Shown here piece by piece: positions 8,715-17,701 of a stretch of 64,000 nt of DNA (its first letter is position 1; the number at the start of each line of letters is the position of its first letter). This DNA is from Proteobacteria bacterium ST_bin14 (lineage in GTDB: Bacteria; Pseudomonadota; Alphaproteobacteria; Sphingomonadales; Sphingomonadaceae), in assembly GCA_002083655.1 (NCBI GenBank), contig MSXR01000023.1:1-64000 (forward strand). The letters run 5' to 3'. A model generated the notes under the pieces. It was given only the letters and a program-made list of their open reading frames with translations. It was not told the origin of the DNA and ran no database searches. Position numbers and translations under genes: made by a program.

Positions 8715-9136
8715 AGCGCCTGCACGTCCATGTCGCGGTCGACGATCTTGATCGCTCGATCGGTTTTTATTCAACCCTGTTCGCCGCCGAACCAACCGTG
8801 ACCAAGCCCGATTACGCCAAGTGGATGCTTGATGATCCGCGCGTAAACTTCGCCATCTCGATGCGCGGCACCGCCGCCGGGGTCGAACATCTCGGCATTC
8901 AGGTGGAGGACGCAGGCGAACTGGCCGAAGTTTACGGCCGCCTCGCCAACGCTGATGCGCCGGTGGTTGAGGAGGGCAAGACGACCTGCTGCTATGCCAA
9001 ATCCGAAAAAAGCTGGATCACCGATCCGCAGGGCGTGGTGTGGGAAACCTTCCTGACTGAGGGCGAATCGACCAGCTATGGCACGTCCGCCACGATTGAC
9101 GCGCTGACCGCCAAATCCGCCTGTGGGTGCGCGTGA
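8711..9136 (+). CDS. arsI: ArsI-type C-As lyase (VOC superfamily)
   Basis: A 141-residue vicinal-oxygen-chelate dioxygenase of the ArsI/CadI group. ArsI enzymes cleave the C-As bond of trivalent organoarsenicals such as methylarsenite, releasing As(III). The defining segment TTCCYAKSEKSWITDPQG is present, with the adjacent cysteines that bind the trivalent arsenical. Metal ligands are expected at His5/His7 in LHVHVAVDD, His in AGVEHLGIQV and Glu in VWETFL. The C-terminus adds CGC. It sits between arsR and arsC with overlapping ends on both sides, which supports ArsI over a cadmium-induced CadI role. Confidence 0.9.
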   Translation: MKRLHVHVAVDDLDRSIGFYSTLFAAEPTVTKPDYAKWMLDDPRVNFAISMRGTAAGVEHLGIQVEDAGELAEVYGRLANADAPVVEEGKTTCCYAKSEKSWITDPQGVVWETFLTEGESTSYGTSATIDALTAKSACGCA

Positions 9137-9492
9137 TGCAGGCGACGATCTGGCATAACCCTGCGTGCGGCACATCGCGCAAGACGCTGGAGATACTTCA
9201 GGAAACGCCGGGGATCGCGCTGACCGTGATCGAGTATTTGAAGACGCCGCCGAGCCGCGAACAGCTGGTCGCGCTCTATGCCAAAGCCGGGATCACTGCG
9301 CGGGAAGGACTGCGCACGCACAACAGCCCCGCCGCGGAATTATGCGCGGAACTGCACCTGTTGGACGCCGATGACACCACCATCCTTGATGCGATGATGG
9401 CGCACCCGGTGCTGATCAACCGGCCATTGGTGGAAACCGACAAGGGCGTTCGCCTGTGCCGCCCGCAAGATGTGGTGCGCGAAATCCTGTGA
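9136..9492 (+). CDS. arsC: Glutaredoxin-type arsenate reductase
   Basis: A 118-residue cytoplasmic enzyme that reduces As(V) to As(III) using glutathione/glutaredoxin. The active site NPACGTSRKTLEIL near residue 10 carries the catalytic Cys, and the family arginines occur in the INRPLVETDKGVRLCRP segment. ATG 9136 overlaps the arsI stop as TGATG, so translation is coupled; GTG codons at 9127 and 9133 are less likely starts. The product As(III) would leave through the aquaporin encoded two bases downstream. Confidence 0.95.
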   Translation: MQATIWHNPACGTSRKTLEILQETPGIALTVIEYLKTPPSREQLVALYAKAGITAREGLRTHNSPAAELCAELHLLDADDTTILDAMMAHPVLINRPLVETDKGVRLCRPQDVVREIL

Positions 9493-9494
9493 TT

Positions 9495-10145
9495 ATGGAC
9501 ACCCGCCGCGCGCTGGCTGCCGAGTTTGTCGGCTCGCTGATCCTGTTCGCTACCGTTGTGGGTTCGGGCGTGATGGCTGAGCGACTGGCGGGCGGCAACG
9601 TCGCCGTCGCGCTGATCGGCAATACCGGGGCAACCGGTGCCGTGCTGTTCGTGCTGATCACCCTGCTGGGGCCGATTTCCGGCGCGCATTTCAACCCGGC
9701 GGTGACGGTGATGCTGGGCGCACGGCGCGATTGGCTGCCTTATCTGGCCGCGCAGCTGCTGGGCGGGGTTTTGGGCGTGCTGATCGTCCATGCCATGTTT
9801 GACATGCCGCTGATCGAGTTGGGCACAAAGCTGCGGACCGGCACCGGCCAGTGGATTGGCGAATTTGTCGCCACCTTCGGCCTTTTGTTCACGATTATGG
9901 TCGGCAGCCGCCAACGGCCCGAGGCGGTGCCCGCGCTGGTCGCTTTGTGGATCGTCGCGGGATATTGGTTCACCTCCTCCACCAGCTTTGCCAACCCGGC
10001 GATCACCATCGCCCGCGCGCTGACCGATAGTTTCGCTGGAATTCGCCCCGGTGACGCCCCCGGCTTCATCCTTGCGCAATTTACCGGCGCCTGGGCGGGG
10101 GTACGTGTTTCAAATTGGCTGGCACCGCCCCCCGCCGCTCGCTAA
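9495..10145 (+). CDS. aqpS: Aquaglyceroporin in the ars operon (AqpS-like)
   Basis: A 216-residue MIP-family channel with six predicted membrane helices and two half-helix signatures: [10 protein letters not shown] near residue 60 and [14 protein letters not shown] near 170. The ATG at 9495 lies two bases after the arsC stop. In Sinorhizobium meliloti, AqpS encoded next to arsC conducts As(III) out of the cell in place of an ArsB/Acr3 pump, and the same logic fits here because no ArsB or Acr3 gene is present. The family call is firm; the arsenite-export role is inferred from context. Confidence 0.9.
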   Translation: MDTRRALAAEFVGSLILFATVVGSGVMAERLAGGNVAVALIGNTGATGAVLFVLITLLGPISGAHFNPAVTVMLGARRDWLPYLAAQLLGGVLGVLIVHAMFDMPLIELGTKLRTGTGQWIGEFVATFGLLFTIMVGSRQRPEAVPALVALWIVAGYWFTSSTSFANPAITIARALTDSFAGIRPGDAPGFILAQFTGAWAGVRVSNWLAPPPAAR

Positions 10146-10155
10146 AGCCAGCGGG

Positions 10156-12387
10156 ATGAGCCAGATCACGCCCAAAATCGTCGCCCAGCATGGGTTCTCC
10201 ACAGAAGAATATGACCGGGTGCTCGCCGCGATGGGGCGCGAACCCAATCTTACCGAACTTGGTATCTTTTCGGTGATGTGGTCGGAACATTGCAGCTATA
10301 AATCCAGCCGTATCCATCTGAAAAAGCTGCCGACCACCGGCCCGCAAGTCATCTGCGGTCCCGGCGAAAATGCCGGCGTGATCGACATTGGCGAGGGCCC
10401 CGATGGTAAAAGGCAGGCGGCGATCTTCAAGATGGAGAGCCACAACCACCCGAGCTATATCGAACCCTATCAGGGTGCAGCGACCGGCGTTGGCGGCATC
10501 TTGCGCGACGTGTTTACGATGGGCGCGCGGCCCGTTGCCAACATGAATGCGCTGCGGTTCGGGCGGCCTGATCACCCCAAAATGCGCCACCTGATCGCCG
10601 GCGTCGTCCACGGCATTGGCGGATACGGCAATTGCGTGGGTGTGCCGACGGTGGGGGGAGAGGTGAATTTTCACCGCGCGTATGACGGCAACATCCTGGT
10701 CAACGCGATGACGGTGGGCGTGGCGGACGTCGACAAGATTTTCTATTCTGCGGCATCGGGCATCGGCAATTCGATCGTCTATGTCGGTTCCAAAACCGGG
10801 CGCGATGGCATTCACGGCGCAACGATGGCCTCGGCTGATTTCAGCGAGGATTCGGAAGAAAAACGCCCCACCGTGCAGGTCGGCGACCCCTTCACCGAAA
10901 AATTGCTGATTGAGGCGTGCCTGGAACTGATGGCCAGCGACGCCATCGTCGCCATTCAGGATATGGGCGCGGCGGGCCTGACCTCGTCCAGCGTTGAGAT
11001 GGCGTCAAAGGGCGGCGTTGGCATCCGGCTGGATATGGACAAGGTGCCGCAGCGCGAAACGGGCATGACCGCCTATGAAATGATGCTCAGCGAATCGCAG
11101 GAACGCATGCTGATGGTGCTGAAGCCGGGCCGCGAGGATTTCGCCGAGGCGATTTTCCGCAAATGGGAACTGGATTTCGCGGTGATCGGCGAAGTGACTG
11201 ACACGGGTCGCATGGTGCTGGTCCACCACGGCGAAACCGTCGCCGATATTCCGCTGGGGCCGCTCGCCGATGATGCGCCCGCTTATGATCGCCCCTGGGT
11301 GCCCACCCCGCCCGCCAAGGCGCTGGTCAATATTCCGGAAACCAAGGATGTTGCGGCCGATCTGCTGAAGCTGATGGCCTCCCCCGACATCGCCAGCCGC
11401 CGCTGGATCTGGGAGCAATATGATCAAAAGGTTGGCGGCGACACCGTCCAGCCCCCCGGCGGCGACGCCGCCGTGGTGCGCGTTCACGGCACCAACAAGG
11501 CGCTGGCCATCACCACGGATTGCACCCCACGCTATTGTTATGCCGATCCGGTCGAAGGCGGCAAACAGGCCATTGCAGAGGCTTATCGCAATTTGTGTGC
11601 GGTCGGCGCCACCCCGCTCGCCACCACCGATTGCATGAATTTCGGCAACCCGCAGCGCCCCGAAATCATGGGGCAATTTGTCGGCTGTATTGAGGGGATG
11701 GCGGCGGCGTGCACTGCGCTCGACTTCCCGATCGTGTCGGGCAATGTCAGCCTGTATAACGAAACCAAGAATGACGACGGCAGCGGATCAGCCATTCTGC
11801 CCACCCCGGCGATTGGCGGGGTGGGGTTGCTGCGCGACTGGACCAAATCTGCAACGATTGCCTTCAAGGGCACCGGCGACATCATCGTCCTGATTGGCGA
11901 GCCTTGCTATGATCTGGGCCAATCGCTGTGGCTGCGCGAAATCCATGGCCGCGAAGAAGGCCCCCCGCCCCGCGTCGATCTGGTGGCAGAACGCCGCAAC
12001 GGCGAATTTGTGCGTGGCTGGATTGAAAAGGGCGCGCTCAGCGCCGTGCATGACGTGTCCGACGGCGGGCTGATTGTCACCATCGCCGAAATGGCGCTGG
12101 CCGGCAATGTGGGCGCGATAATCAGCGCGCCGCTGCCTTACGGGCTGGCGCCCAGCTATTTTGCCGAGGATCAAGGGCTATATGTGGCCACTATCCGCGA
12201 TGAACTTCTCAACGATTTCCTCCACGCCTCAATCGATGCGGGCGTAACGGTGGAGCGGATCGGGCGGACGATCACCAATCGGCTGATCATCGAATGCCCG
12301 GCAAAGGATCACGTCGTCAGCTTGGCCGATCTTCGCACCGCGCATCAAGGCTTCTTCCCGGCGCTGATGGGCACGCCTGCACCCTGA
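10156..12387 (+). CDS. purL: Phosphoribosylformylglycinamidine synthase, large subunit (small PurL)
   Basis: A 743-residue ATP-dependent enzyme converting FGAR to FGAM in purine synthesis, working with separately encoded PurS and PurQ. The length matches the short PurL of alphaproteobacteria rather than the ~1300-residue fused form. Visible landmarks are [42 protein letters not shown] near the N-terminus and [10 protein letters not shown] mid-chain. The ATG at 10156 is 10 bases after the aquaporin gene, so read-through from the ars operon is possible. Confidence 0.97.
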   Translation: MSQITPKIVAQHGFSTEEYDRVLAAMGREPNLTELGIFSVMWSEHCSYKSSRIHLKKLPTTGPQVICGPGENAGVIDIGEGPDGKRQAAIFKMESHNHPSYIEPYQGAATGVGGILRDVFTMGARPVANMNALRFGRPDHPKMRHLIAGVVHGIGGYGNCVGVPTVGGEVNFHRAYDGNILVNAMTVGVADVDKIFYSAASGIGNSIVYVGSKTGRDGIHGATMASADFSEDSEEKRPTVQVGDPFTEKLLIEACLELMASDAIVAIQDMGAAGLTSSSVEMASKGGVGIRLDMDKVPQRETGMTAYEMMLSESQERMLMVLKPGREDFAEAIFRKWELDFAVIGEVTDTGRMVLVHHGETVADIPLGPLADDAPAYDRPWVPTPPAKALVNIPETKDVAADLLKLMASPDIASRRWIWEQYDQKVGGDTVQPPGGDAAVVRVHGTNKALAITTDCTPRYCYADPVEGGKQAIAEAYRNLCAVGATPLATTDCMNFGNPQRPEIMGQFVGCIEGMAAACTALDFPIVSGNVSLYNETKNDDGSGSAILPTPAIGGVGLLRDWTKSATIAFKGTGDIIVLIGEPCYDLGQSLWLREIHGREEGPPPRVDLVAERRNGEFVRGWIEKGALSAVHDVSDGGLIVTIAEMALAGNVGAIISAPLPYGLAPSYFAEDQGLYVATIRDELLNDFLHASIDAGVTVERIGRTITNRLIIECPAKDHVVSLADLRTAHQGFFPALMGTPAP

Positions 12388-12506
12388 CCGCACACGACCC
12401 AAGCCGTGTTGATCGGGCACGCCGCGGCGGGCGCCTGCGCCCGTCACTCGCTGGACCCGAAACGACATCGCTGATATGGTTAACGTCAGATTCGGGGGAG
12501 CTGACG

Positions 12507-13022
12507 GTGACAACGGCATATAATGGATCGTGGTATATACCGGCAAAACCAACGTCTTACAGCGCTCTGGGTTTTATCGGCGCGTTGATTTTTGGAACGT
12601 TGTTTGCAGGCATAGCTGATCTGGGTTGCCAGATTGCCCTGGCGCATCTGGCTGGCGCGCCCCCGGAAAGCGTCCTGCGCACCATCGCCAGCGCCGTCAT
12701 TAACCCGGCAACAATTGCGGATGACAAACAGCTACTCATCATCGGCGGCGGCGTTCATTTCGGCATCATCGCGGTGATGATGCTGGTGTATCTTATCGCT
12801 GCCGCGCGCATTCCGCTGGTCAACAGCATGCCGGAAATCAGCATTTTCGGCTATGGATTACTCCTTGGCTTCATCATGATCTGGGTTGTGCTGCCGCTGC
12901 GCTTTCCTGATCGTGTGCCGGGCACGTTGCCGGTCGACATTATCGGCCCCTTGCTGCGCCACATCTGTATGGTGGCAGCACCGATTGCGATGGTCGCAAA
13001 ACGGGCGGCGCAGCGGGATTGA
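12507..13022 (+). CDS. Small integral membrane protein, function unknown
   Basis: A 171-residue protein with about four hydrophobic helices (around residues 18-40, 70-95, 108-128 and 145-165). The start is taken as GTG at 12507 because a strong GGGGGAG ribosome binding site lies six bases upstream; the upstream in-frame stretch overlaps the end of purL and does not look coding. No catalytic motif is visible, and I do not recognise the family with certainty. It is a single gene downstream of purL. Confidence 0.7.
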   Translation: MTTAYNGSWYIPAKPTSYSALGFIGALIFGTLFAGIADLGCQIALAHLAGAPPESVLRTIASAVINPATIADDKQLLIIGGGVHFGIIAVMMLVYLIAAARIPLVNSMPEISIFGYGLLLGFIMIWVVLPLRFPDRVPGTLPVDIIGPLLRHICMVAAPIAMVAKRAAQRD

Positions 13023-13023
13023 C

Positions 13024-13043
13024 CGTCGCCAGCATTGGCGACG
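13024..13043. terminator. Possible hairpin terminator
   Basis: A perfect 8-bp inverted repeat (CGTCGCCA / TGGCGACG, GCAT loop) begins two bases after the stop of the membrane-protein gene. There is no following T-run, so its termination role is uncertain. Confidence 0.4.
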
Positions 13044-13091
13044 ACACCGCACCAAGGCGACTGGCCGATGCAAGGGCATGTGTAGTAGGTC

Positions 13092-13772
13092 ATGATCATG
13101 ATTGATCACCCCGCCATGCCGTGGCCCGGCCTGCCCCCAGTTGCTGACGACGCCCGCATTGCCAGCGCCGCGGCGTTGCGCGACTCCCTACGCACCCGGC
13201 GCACGTGCCGCAGCTTCAGCGACGCGCCAGTCCCGCGTGCCATCATCGAAGCAGCGATAGAGGCTGCTGGCACTGCACCTTCCGGTGCCAATCACCAGCC
13301 GTGGCATTTCGTGGTCGTCGGGTCGGCCGCGCTGAAGGCCGAAATTCGCGCCGCCGCCGAACAGGAGGAAAAGGCCTTTTATGAAGGCAAGGCAGGCGAT
13401 GAATGGCTGACTGCGCTCGCGCCATTGGGCACCGATGCCGACAAATCCTATCTGGAGGTGGCCCCCTGGCTGATCGTGATCTTCGGCCAACGTCGCGGCG
13501 GCATTGAACCCGGCGATGACGTGCAGAATTATTACGTCAACGAAAGCGTGGGGATCGCCACGGGTTTTCTGCTCGCAGCACTCCATTCAGCGAATATCGC
13601 GACCCTTACCCACACACCCAACCCGATGCGATTCCTGAACCGCGTTTGCCGGCGACCCGCATCGGAAAAACCGGTGATGATCGTGGTTGCCGGCCATGCC
13701 GCCGCCGATGCCACCGTTCCGCTCCACGCGCTGCGCAAAAAACCGCTCGGCCAGATTACGAGCTGGCTTTGA
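13092..13772 (+). CDS. Nitroreductase-family flavoprotein
   Basis: A 226-residue FMN-dependent oxidoreductase. RTRRTCRSFSDAPVPRAIIE supplies the FMN phosphate-binding arginines and TAPSGANHQPWHF the second FMN loop. The late segment HTPNPMRFLNRV is typical of the subgroup related to iodotyrosine deiodinase. The substrate could be a nitroaromatic, a quinone or a halogenated phenol; nothing nearby decides. ATG 13092 is used, with ATG 13098 an alternative. Its stop overlaps the start of the DUF3052 gene. Confidence 0.88.
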   Translation: MIMIDHPAMPWPGLPPVADDARIASAAALRDSLRTRRTCRSFSDAPVPRAIIEAAIEAAGTAPSGANHQPWHFVVVGSAALKAEIRAAAEQEEKAFYEGKAGDEWLTALAPLGTDADKSYLEVAPWLIVIFGQRRGGIEPGDDVQNYYVNESVGIATGFLLAALHSANIATLTHTPNPMRFLNRVCRRPASEKPVMIVVAGHAAADATVPLHALRKKPLGQITSWL

Positions 13773-14185
13773 CGGCCGCGCCTTCGGGGTATTCGGGCAC
13801 GCCGCTGCCGCGCAAGCTTGGGCTGAAGCCGGGGATGCGCGCATGGTTTCACGCCATGCCCGACAGCGTCAGGGAACAGATTGCACCCGAAGCGATTGGC
13901 GTGATCGAACTGGCGGGTTGTGAAACCGGGCTGGATGTCGCGCATATTTTCGTCACCGATCGCGTGGCACTGGAACGCCATATCGCCATCCTGCGCACGG
14001 CATTACAGCCAGCGGGTTTCATCTGGGTATCATGGCCCAAAAAGGCATCAAAAATGCCGACCGACATTACCGAAGACGTGATTCGCGCGGTGGTGTTGCC
14101 CACCGGGCTGGTCGATGTGAAGGTCTGCGCAGTCGACGCAACCTGGTCAGGCCTGAAGCTGATGATCCGCCGCGAACTGCGATAG
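13769..14185 (+). CDS. DUF3052-type protein
   Basis: A 138-residue cytoplasmic protein of unknown function. The body GTPLPRKLGLKPGMRAWF, followed by WVSWPKKASKMPTDITED and ATWSGLKLMIRREL, is characteristic of the DUF3052 family. TTG at 13769 overlaps the nitroreductase stop and gives a family-like N-terminus. A longer frame from 13646 lies inside the preceding gene and is not supported. The overlap implies cotranslation with the nitroreductase. Confidence 0.82.
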   Translation: MTAAPSGYSGTPLPRKLGLKPGMRAWFHAMPDSVREQIAPEAIGVIELAGCETGLDVAHIFVTDRVALERHIAILRTALQPAGFIWVSWPKKASKMPTDITEDVIRAVVLPTGLVDVKVCAVDATWSGLKLMIRRELR

Positions 14186-14248
14186 CGCCTGTTGCCGCCG
14201 GTAAGGGCTTTGCCGATGGCTAACGTTCAGGGCGCGAGCACCCTCCCG

Positions 14249-15151
14249 TCAGCGGCCCTCCATCATCCGGATTCGCGCGCGCGCCTGCGCGGCGACATAA
14301 GTGTCAGTGTCACCAGTCGCCCTGGCAAAGATTGCGTGGCGTGCCGCTGCATCGTCCGTGGTTGCCGCCAATGCCGTGATGGCGGTGAACCGCATTCGGG
14401 GGCTGGGATGGCGCTGGGCAAAATCGTGCACCAGATCAGCGCCGTTACCGCCCCCAAATTGCGCCGCCAGCGCGACCAACGCCTCAGAAGGCGCGGTCGT
14501 CAGCGCCCCGGAAATCGTGCCCGCCGCCAGATCAAACCGGTACTGATCCCACCAGGGTTGCGCGCGATCATAGCCCAGAATGTTGAGCGAGACCGAAAAG
14601 GCATCGGGGGGAAATTGCGCATGGATATCGCGCCGCGCGCGGTACAGCATCAGCTTGTCCGGCTCCAGCCGCGAACGCTCAACGAAATGCAGCCCGGCGT
14701 GATCCCCCACCGCGCCCGTCACACGCGCCACGTCATATTCGTAATAATCGCTCCAATAACCCGGGCCGAGATAGCCGACGGTCAGGAACGAGAAATTATG
14801 GTCATGCGCCATTTCATAGAAAAAGGGCGCGGTGCCGCTTGCCCTGACAACGGCATCACCCGCCGCCGGCCAGAAATTGGCGCGCAGCAGATAGCGACCA
14901 TTGCCGGGCCGCAGCAGAAATACCTGCGCGGTATAGGCATTGCCCAAAGCCTGATCGGCGCACCGCCCCTTCAGCGATTCAATGGCAAGGTCGGCCAGGA
15001 AATCACGGTTCCGGCCCAACCGCGCGAGCAACGGCCCCACGCTGGCAAAGGAGTCCTCGCACCGCACATCGAAATCATGCGCGTCCAGCGCATCGACCAG
15101 ATCGTCCAGGCCAATCGCGCTGCCTTTACCGGGATCGATCACACGGGGCAT
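14249..15151 (-). CDS. Cupin-like/HEAT protein of unknown function (300 aa)
   Basis: A 300-residue protein, third gene of an operon headed by a 50-residue peptide. Residues ~20-90 are helical. Residues ~105-195 look like a metal-binding double-stranded beta-helix: an HDHNF motif (His116, His118), GYLGPGYWSDYYEYD with Glu138, and later His177 and Asn190 at positions resembling the second cupin motif. Residues ~225-300 form short helical HEAT-like repeats. By eye it shares this architecture with the preceding 312-residue protein, which lacks the histidines. This one may therefore be the active, possibly iron-dependent, member. I do not recognise a named family. Its start overlaps the previous gene by 13 bases. 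Confidence 0.72.
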   Translation of the reverse strand: MPRVIDPGKGSAIGLDDLVDALDAHDFDVRCEDSFASVGPLLARLGRNRDFLADLAIESLKGRCADQALGNAYTAQVFLLRPGNGRYLLRANFWPAAGDAVVRASGTAPFFYEMAHDHNFSFLTVGYLGPGYWSDYYEYDVARVTGAVGDHAGLHFVERSRLEPDKLMLYRARRDIHAQFPPDAFSVSLNILGYDRAQPWWDQYRFDLAAGTISGALTTAPSEALVALAAQFGGGNGADLVHDFAQRHPSPRMRFTAITALAATTDDAAARHAIFARATGDTDTYVAAQARARIRMMEGR

Positions 15152-16077
15152 GGCGACCAGCTTTCCGCAAGGGGCAGCATCTGCAGGGCGGCCCGACGCA
15201 CCTGTTCGTTGGGATCATCCACCATCTCGCGCAGCCGGGGCAGCGCCCCTGCGACATCGCTCGAAAGCCATTCGCGCATTGCCGACCAGCGCAGGAAATA
15301 AGCCGGGTCGCGCGACGCTGCATCCAGGCTTGGCCCGGCATCGCCGCGCCCATGGTGGCGCAGAAACGCAAGCAACATCTGCGCGCGCGACGCCTGGCCA
15401 TCAAGTGCGGCAATACAGCGCAAATTCCCGTCAGAAACGGCATATTCGCGCATAAACGGGGCCGAATCGATCCGAATCGTTGCCGTTATGGTCACAATAT
15501 CGGCAATTGCGCCCTCAATAACGCTCGCTTGGCGCCGTCCGTCGACCAACAGCACATCGCCGTCGCGGAGGAATAACGGCTTGATCGGCCGGCACGGGGC
15601 GGCATTTTCTGCCGAAAACGCCCCAGTAATCGCCTCAGCCTGCCACCGACGCAGCCTAGCCCCGCCGCCACGGCAATAGCGCACCACCGCCAGCCTGCCC
15701 GGCACCACCACCGACTCGGCAGGCGGCAGGCTGGCGAGCACATCTGCCGACAGCACCGTCGCAGAAATCGTCACCTGCGGATCATCGAACAGCACTGCAC
15801 CAATCCGCAACGGATCCCGACTGACGCGGAGCGGCGGCTGAAACCAGTCATCCTCCCCAAGCGCGGCAAGCAAGGGTTCGATAAGTACGCCGATCCATTG
15901 ATCATCGCGCAGCAGTTTGGCGGCCCGGCGGGCCAGTTGCCGGGCGGTTAAGCCCGCGCCTGCAAACGCTGCCTGTGCCTGGCGATAACCCGCACCTTCG
16001 CGCCAATCCGCTGCCACCACGCGTGACCGTACATGCGCCGCCCGCAACGTTGCGGCATCGGTAATGGGAACCAACAT
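15139..16077 (-). CDS. Diverged partner of the cupin-like/HEAT protein (312 aa)
   Basis: A 312-residue protein, second in the operon, starting six bases after the 50-residue peptide. The N-terminal ~80 residues are helical. A beta-rich middle (~90-225) includes PLFLRDGDVLLVDG and VTITATIRIDSAPF. The C-terminal ~255-305 is HEAT-like (WSAMREWLSSD, then MVDDPNEQVRRAALQML). The middle aligns by eye with residues ~105-215 of the 300-residue neighbour, but the HxH and later His are replaced (for example RRQAS). It may be a structural or peptide-recognition partner. The function is unknown. Confidence 0.7.
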   Translation of the reverse strand: MLVPITDAATLRAAHVRSRVVAADWREGAGYRQAQAAFAGAGLTARQLARRAAKLLRDDQWIGVLIEPLLAALGEDDWFQPPLRVSRDPLRIGAVLFDDPQVTISATVLSADVLASLPPAESVVVPGRLAVVRYCRGGGARLRRWQAEAITGAFSAENAAPCRPIKPLFLRDGDVLLVDGRRQASVIEGAIADIVTITATIRIDSAPFMREYAVSDGNLRCIAALDGQASRAQMLLAFLRHHGRGDAGPSLDAASRDPAYFLRWSAMREWLSSDVAGALPRLREMVDDPNEQVRRAALQMLPLAESWSPCPV

Positions 16078-16083
16078 GCGCGG

Positions 16084-16236
16084 TTATCCGGGGTCAATCT
16101 CATAAACGACGATCGCCATGCCGATGATATATTCGAACACTTCGTCTGCCGTCATTTCGGCCGCGCGGATCGCGCCGGCGGTTGCCACCTGCGTTCCCAG
16201 ATCGACGATTTGCGCAATATCCAGCCCCAGCACCAT
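16084..16236 (-). CDS. 50-residue peptide heading the cupin/HEAT operon
   Basis: Translation begins MVLGLDIAQIVDLGTQVATA and ends VVYEIDPG: 50 residues, acidic and hydrophobic, without cysteine. An excellent ribosome binding site (CAGGAGGGC) directly precedes the ATG at 16236. The stop lies six bases before the 312-residue gene, so the three genes are tightly coupled. There is no signal peptide or membrane segment. The arrangement (tiny first gene plus two dedicated larger proteins) resembles a substrate peptide with maturation enzymes, or a small regulatory subunit. This is inference only, and I do not recognise the peptide. Confidence 0.68.
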   Translation of the reverse strand: MVLGLDIAQIVDLGTQVATAGAIRAAEMTADEVFEYIIGMAIVVYEIDPG

Positions 16237-16416
16237 GCCCTCCTGATAGTGTCAAACGCCCATGATTCGGGCAGGCAAAAGGCTAAACCGCGTGGTCTGC
16301 GCTGCTTAATTAAATCGCTGAAAGGTTTGTCCTGGGTTCAGCTGATCCTCCCGACTGGTTCTGCAAAACCGCGCCTGGCTTGCACCGCGCGCGCAGCGGT
16401 GTAGACCGCCGATCCG

Positions 16417-16857
16417 ATGACCGACACGCCCCCTCTCAACTTTGACCCACGCTTGTTCGTGGGTGCCAGCACCTTTGGCCATGCCGGGCTGCTGGGCATT
16501 GAATATCATGATCACGAGGCTGACTGGTCGGAACTGAAACTCCCCTATGATCCCCGGCTGATCGGCGATCCGGAAAGCGGCGTGCTCGCATCTGGCCCCA
16601 TTCTGACAATGATGGATATGGCGACCAGCCTGGCGATTTGGATAAAGCTTGGCCGGTTTCGCCCTCATGCAACGCTTGATCTGCGGATCGATTATCTGCG
16701 CCCCGCAACGCCCCATAAAACCGTTTATGGTCGTGGCGAATGCTATCGCATTACGCGCACAATTTCGTTCATTCGCGGCACCGCCCATGACGGCGACCCG
16801 GCCGATCCGCTTGCGCATGTCGCCGGCACCTTCATGTTCATGGAGTGGAAGGCGTGA
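16417..16857 (+). CDS. PaaI-like hotdog thioesterase
   Basis: A 146-residue hotdog-fold protein of the acyl-CoA thioesterase type. The key helix region SGPILTMMDMATSLAIW carries the catalytic Asp of the PaaI/YbgC-like group, followed by ATLDLRIDYLRPA, the central strand. It probably hydrolyses a short or aromatic acyl-CoA in the cytoplasm. The next gene encodes a second hotdog protein and overlaps it by four bases (GTGA), so the pair may form a heteromer. Confidence 0.87.
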   Translation: MTDTPPLNFDPRLFVGASTFGHAGLLGIEYHDHEADWSELKLPYDPRLIGDPESGVLASGPILTMMDMATSLAIWIKLGRFRPHATLDLRIDYLRPATPHKTVYGRGECYRITRTISFIRGTAHDGDPADPLAHVAGTFMFMEWKA

Positions 16858-17249
16858 AGCTGCCGCCTTATGCTGAACTTCTGGGGCTGATTGTCGAGCC
16901 CGGCGATGCTGGCCCGCCGGTGCTGATGATGCCGTTCGCCGGCCAGGTCACCGGTCGCCCCGGTTTCCTGCACGGCGGAGCGATTGGCGGGCTGCTGGAA
17001 ATGGCGGCGATTGCCTCGCTCCAGCATGCGCTGGAGGCAGACGGTGCCTTGCAGGCGGGGGCCAAGATCAAGCCGATCAACGTCACGGTCGATTTTATGC
17101 GCGGCGGGCGCGACAAGGAAACGCGCGCACTGGGCATCGTCACCCGGCTGGGCACCCGCGTCGCCAATGTAGAGGCGCATGCCTGGCAGGATGATCGCGA
17201 TCGCCCGATTGCGTCGGCGCGGATGAACTATCTGATTGTGCGCGGGTGA
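16854..17249 (+). CDS. Second PaaI-like hotdog thioesterase
   Basis: A 131-residue hotdog protein paralogous to the one upstream. FLHGGAIGGLLEMAAIASLQ is the classic HGG helix with the catalytic Glu/Asp position, and INVTVDFMRGG is the central strand. GTG 16854 overlaps the preceding stop; ATG 16845 is a possible longer start but lacks a ribosome binding site. Two adjacent hotdog genes of this type are commonly cotranscribed. The acyl-CoA substrate is unknown. Confidence 0.87.
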   Translation: MKLPPYAELLGLIVEPGDAGPPVLMMPFAGQVTGRPGFLHGGAIGGLLEMAAIASLQHALEADGALQAGAKIKPINVTVDFMRGGRDKETRALGIVTRLGTRVANVEAHAWQDDRDRPIASARMNYLIVRG

Positions 17250-17692
17250 AGGAAATCGCAGCACTTCTCCAAACGGCACAAGCGGCGCGGACGGCGGGGG
17301 ATTTGGCCGCGGCCATCGACCATCAAAGCGTTGCAATCGAGATGCTGCGGCAGGGCACCAATCCACTCGCGCTCGCCCATGCGCTGCGCCACCGCGCCGA
17401 CATGCTGATCGGTGCCAGCCGCGCAGAAGAAGCGGAGGCCGATTGCGCACAGGCGCTGTGGTTTTACGCGCAAGTGCCCGATGCCCCGCCGCTCGACATC
17501 GCCAACGCCGTGCGCTGCGCCGCGTGCCAGGCCGAGGCGGTAGGTGATGTGCTAGGCGCGCTGGCGCTGTGGCACGACGCGCGAACCCGCTACGCCAAGC
17601 TTTCTGACCTGTTTGAACAAATGACCGGCAGCCCCGCCAACCCCGGCGTTGCCGAAGCCACGATGCGGATCGAAGCGCTAGGCGGGGCCTGA
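17246..17692 (+). CDS. TPR-like helical protein
   Basis: A 148-residue, wholly helical, Ala-rich cytoplasmic protein. Repeated helix pairs such as TAGDLAAAIDHQSVAIEMLR and SRAEEAEADCAQALWFYAQ have the spacing of tetratricopeptide repeats, suggesting a protein-binding scaffold. GTG 17246 overlaps the stop of the thioesterase gene, extending that operon. No catalytic motif is seen. Confidence 0.72.
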   Translation: MKEIAALLQTAQAARTAGDLAAAIDHQSVAIEMLRQGTNPLALAHALRHRADMLIGASRAEEAEADCAQALWFYAQVPDAPPLDIANAVRCAACQAEAVGDVLGALALWHDARTRYAKLSDLFEQMTGSPANPGVAEATMRIEALGGA

Positions 17693-17701
17693 CGCCACGC
17701 C

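Noticed and set aside
14192..15301. A 369-codon plus-strand frame opposite the cupin/HEAT genes
   Set aside because: The minus-strand genes have overlapping operon spacing and a strong ribosome binding site upstream; the plus frame has neither domains nor a ribosome binding site.
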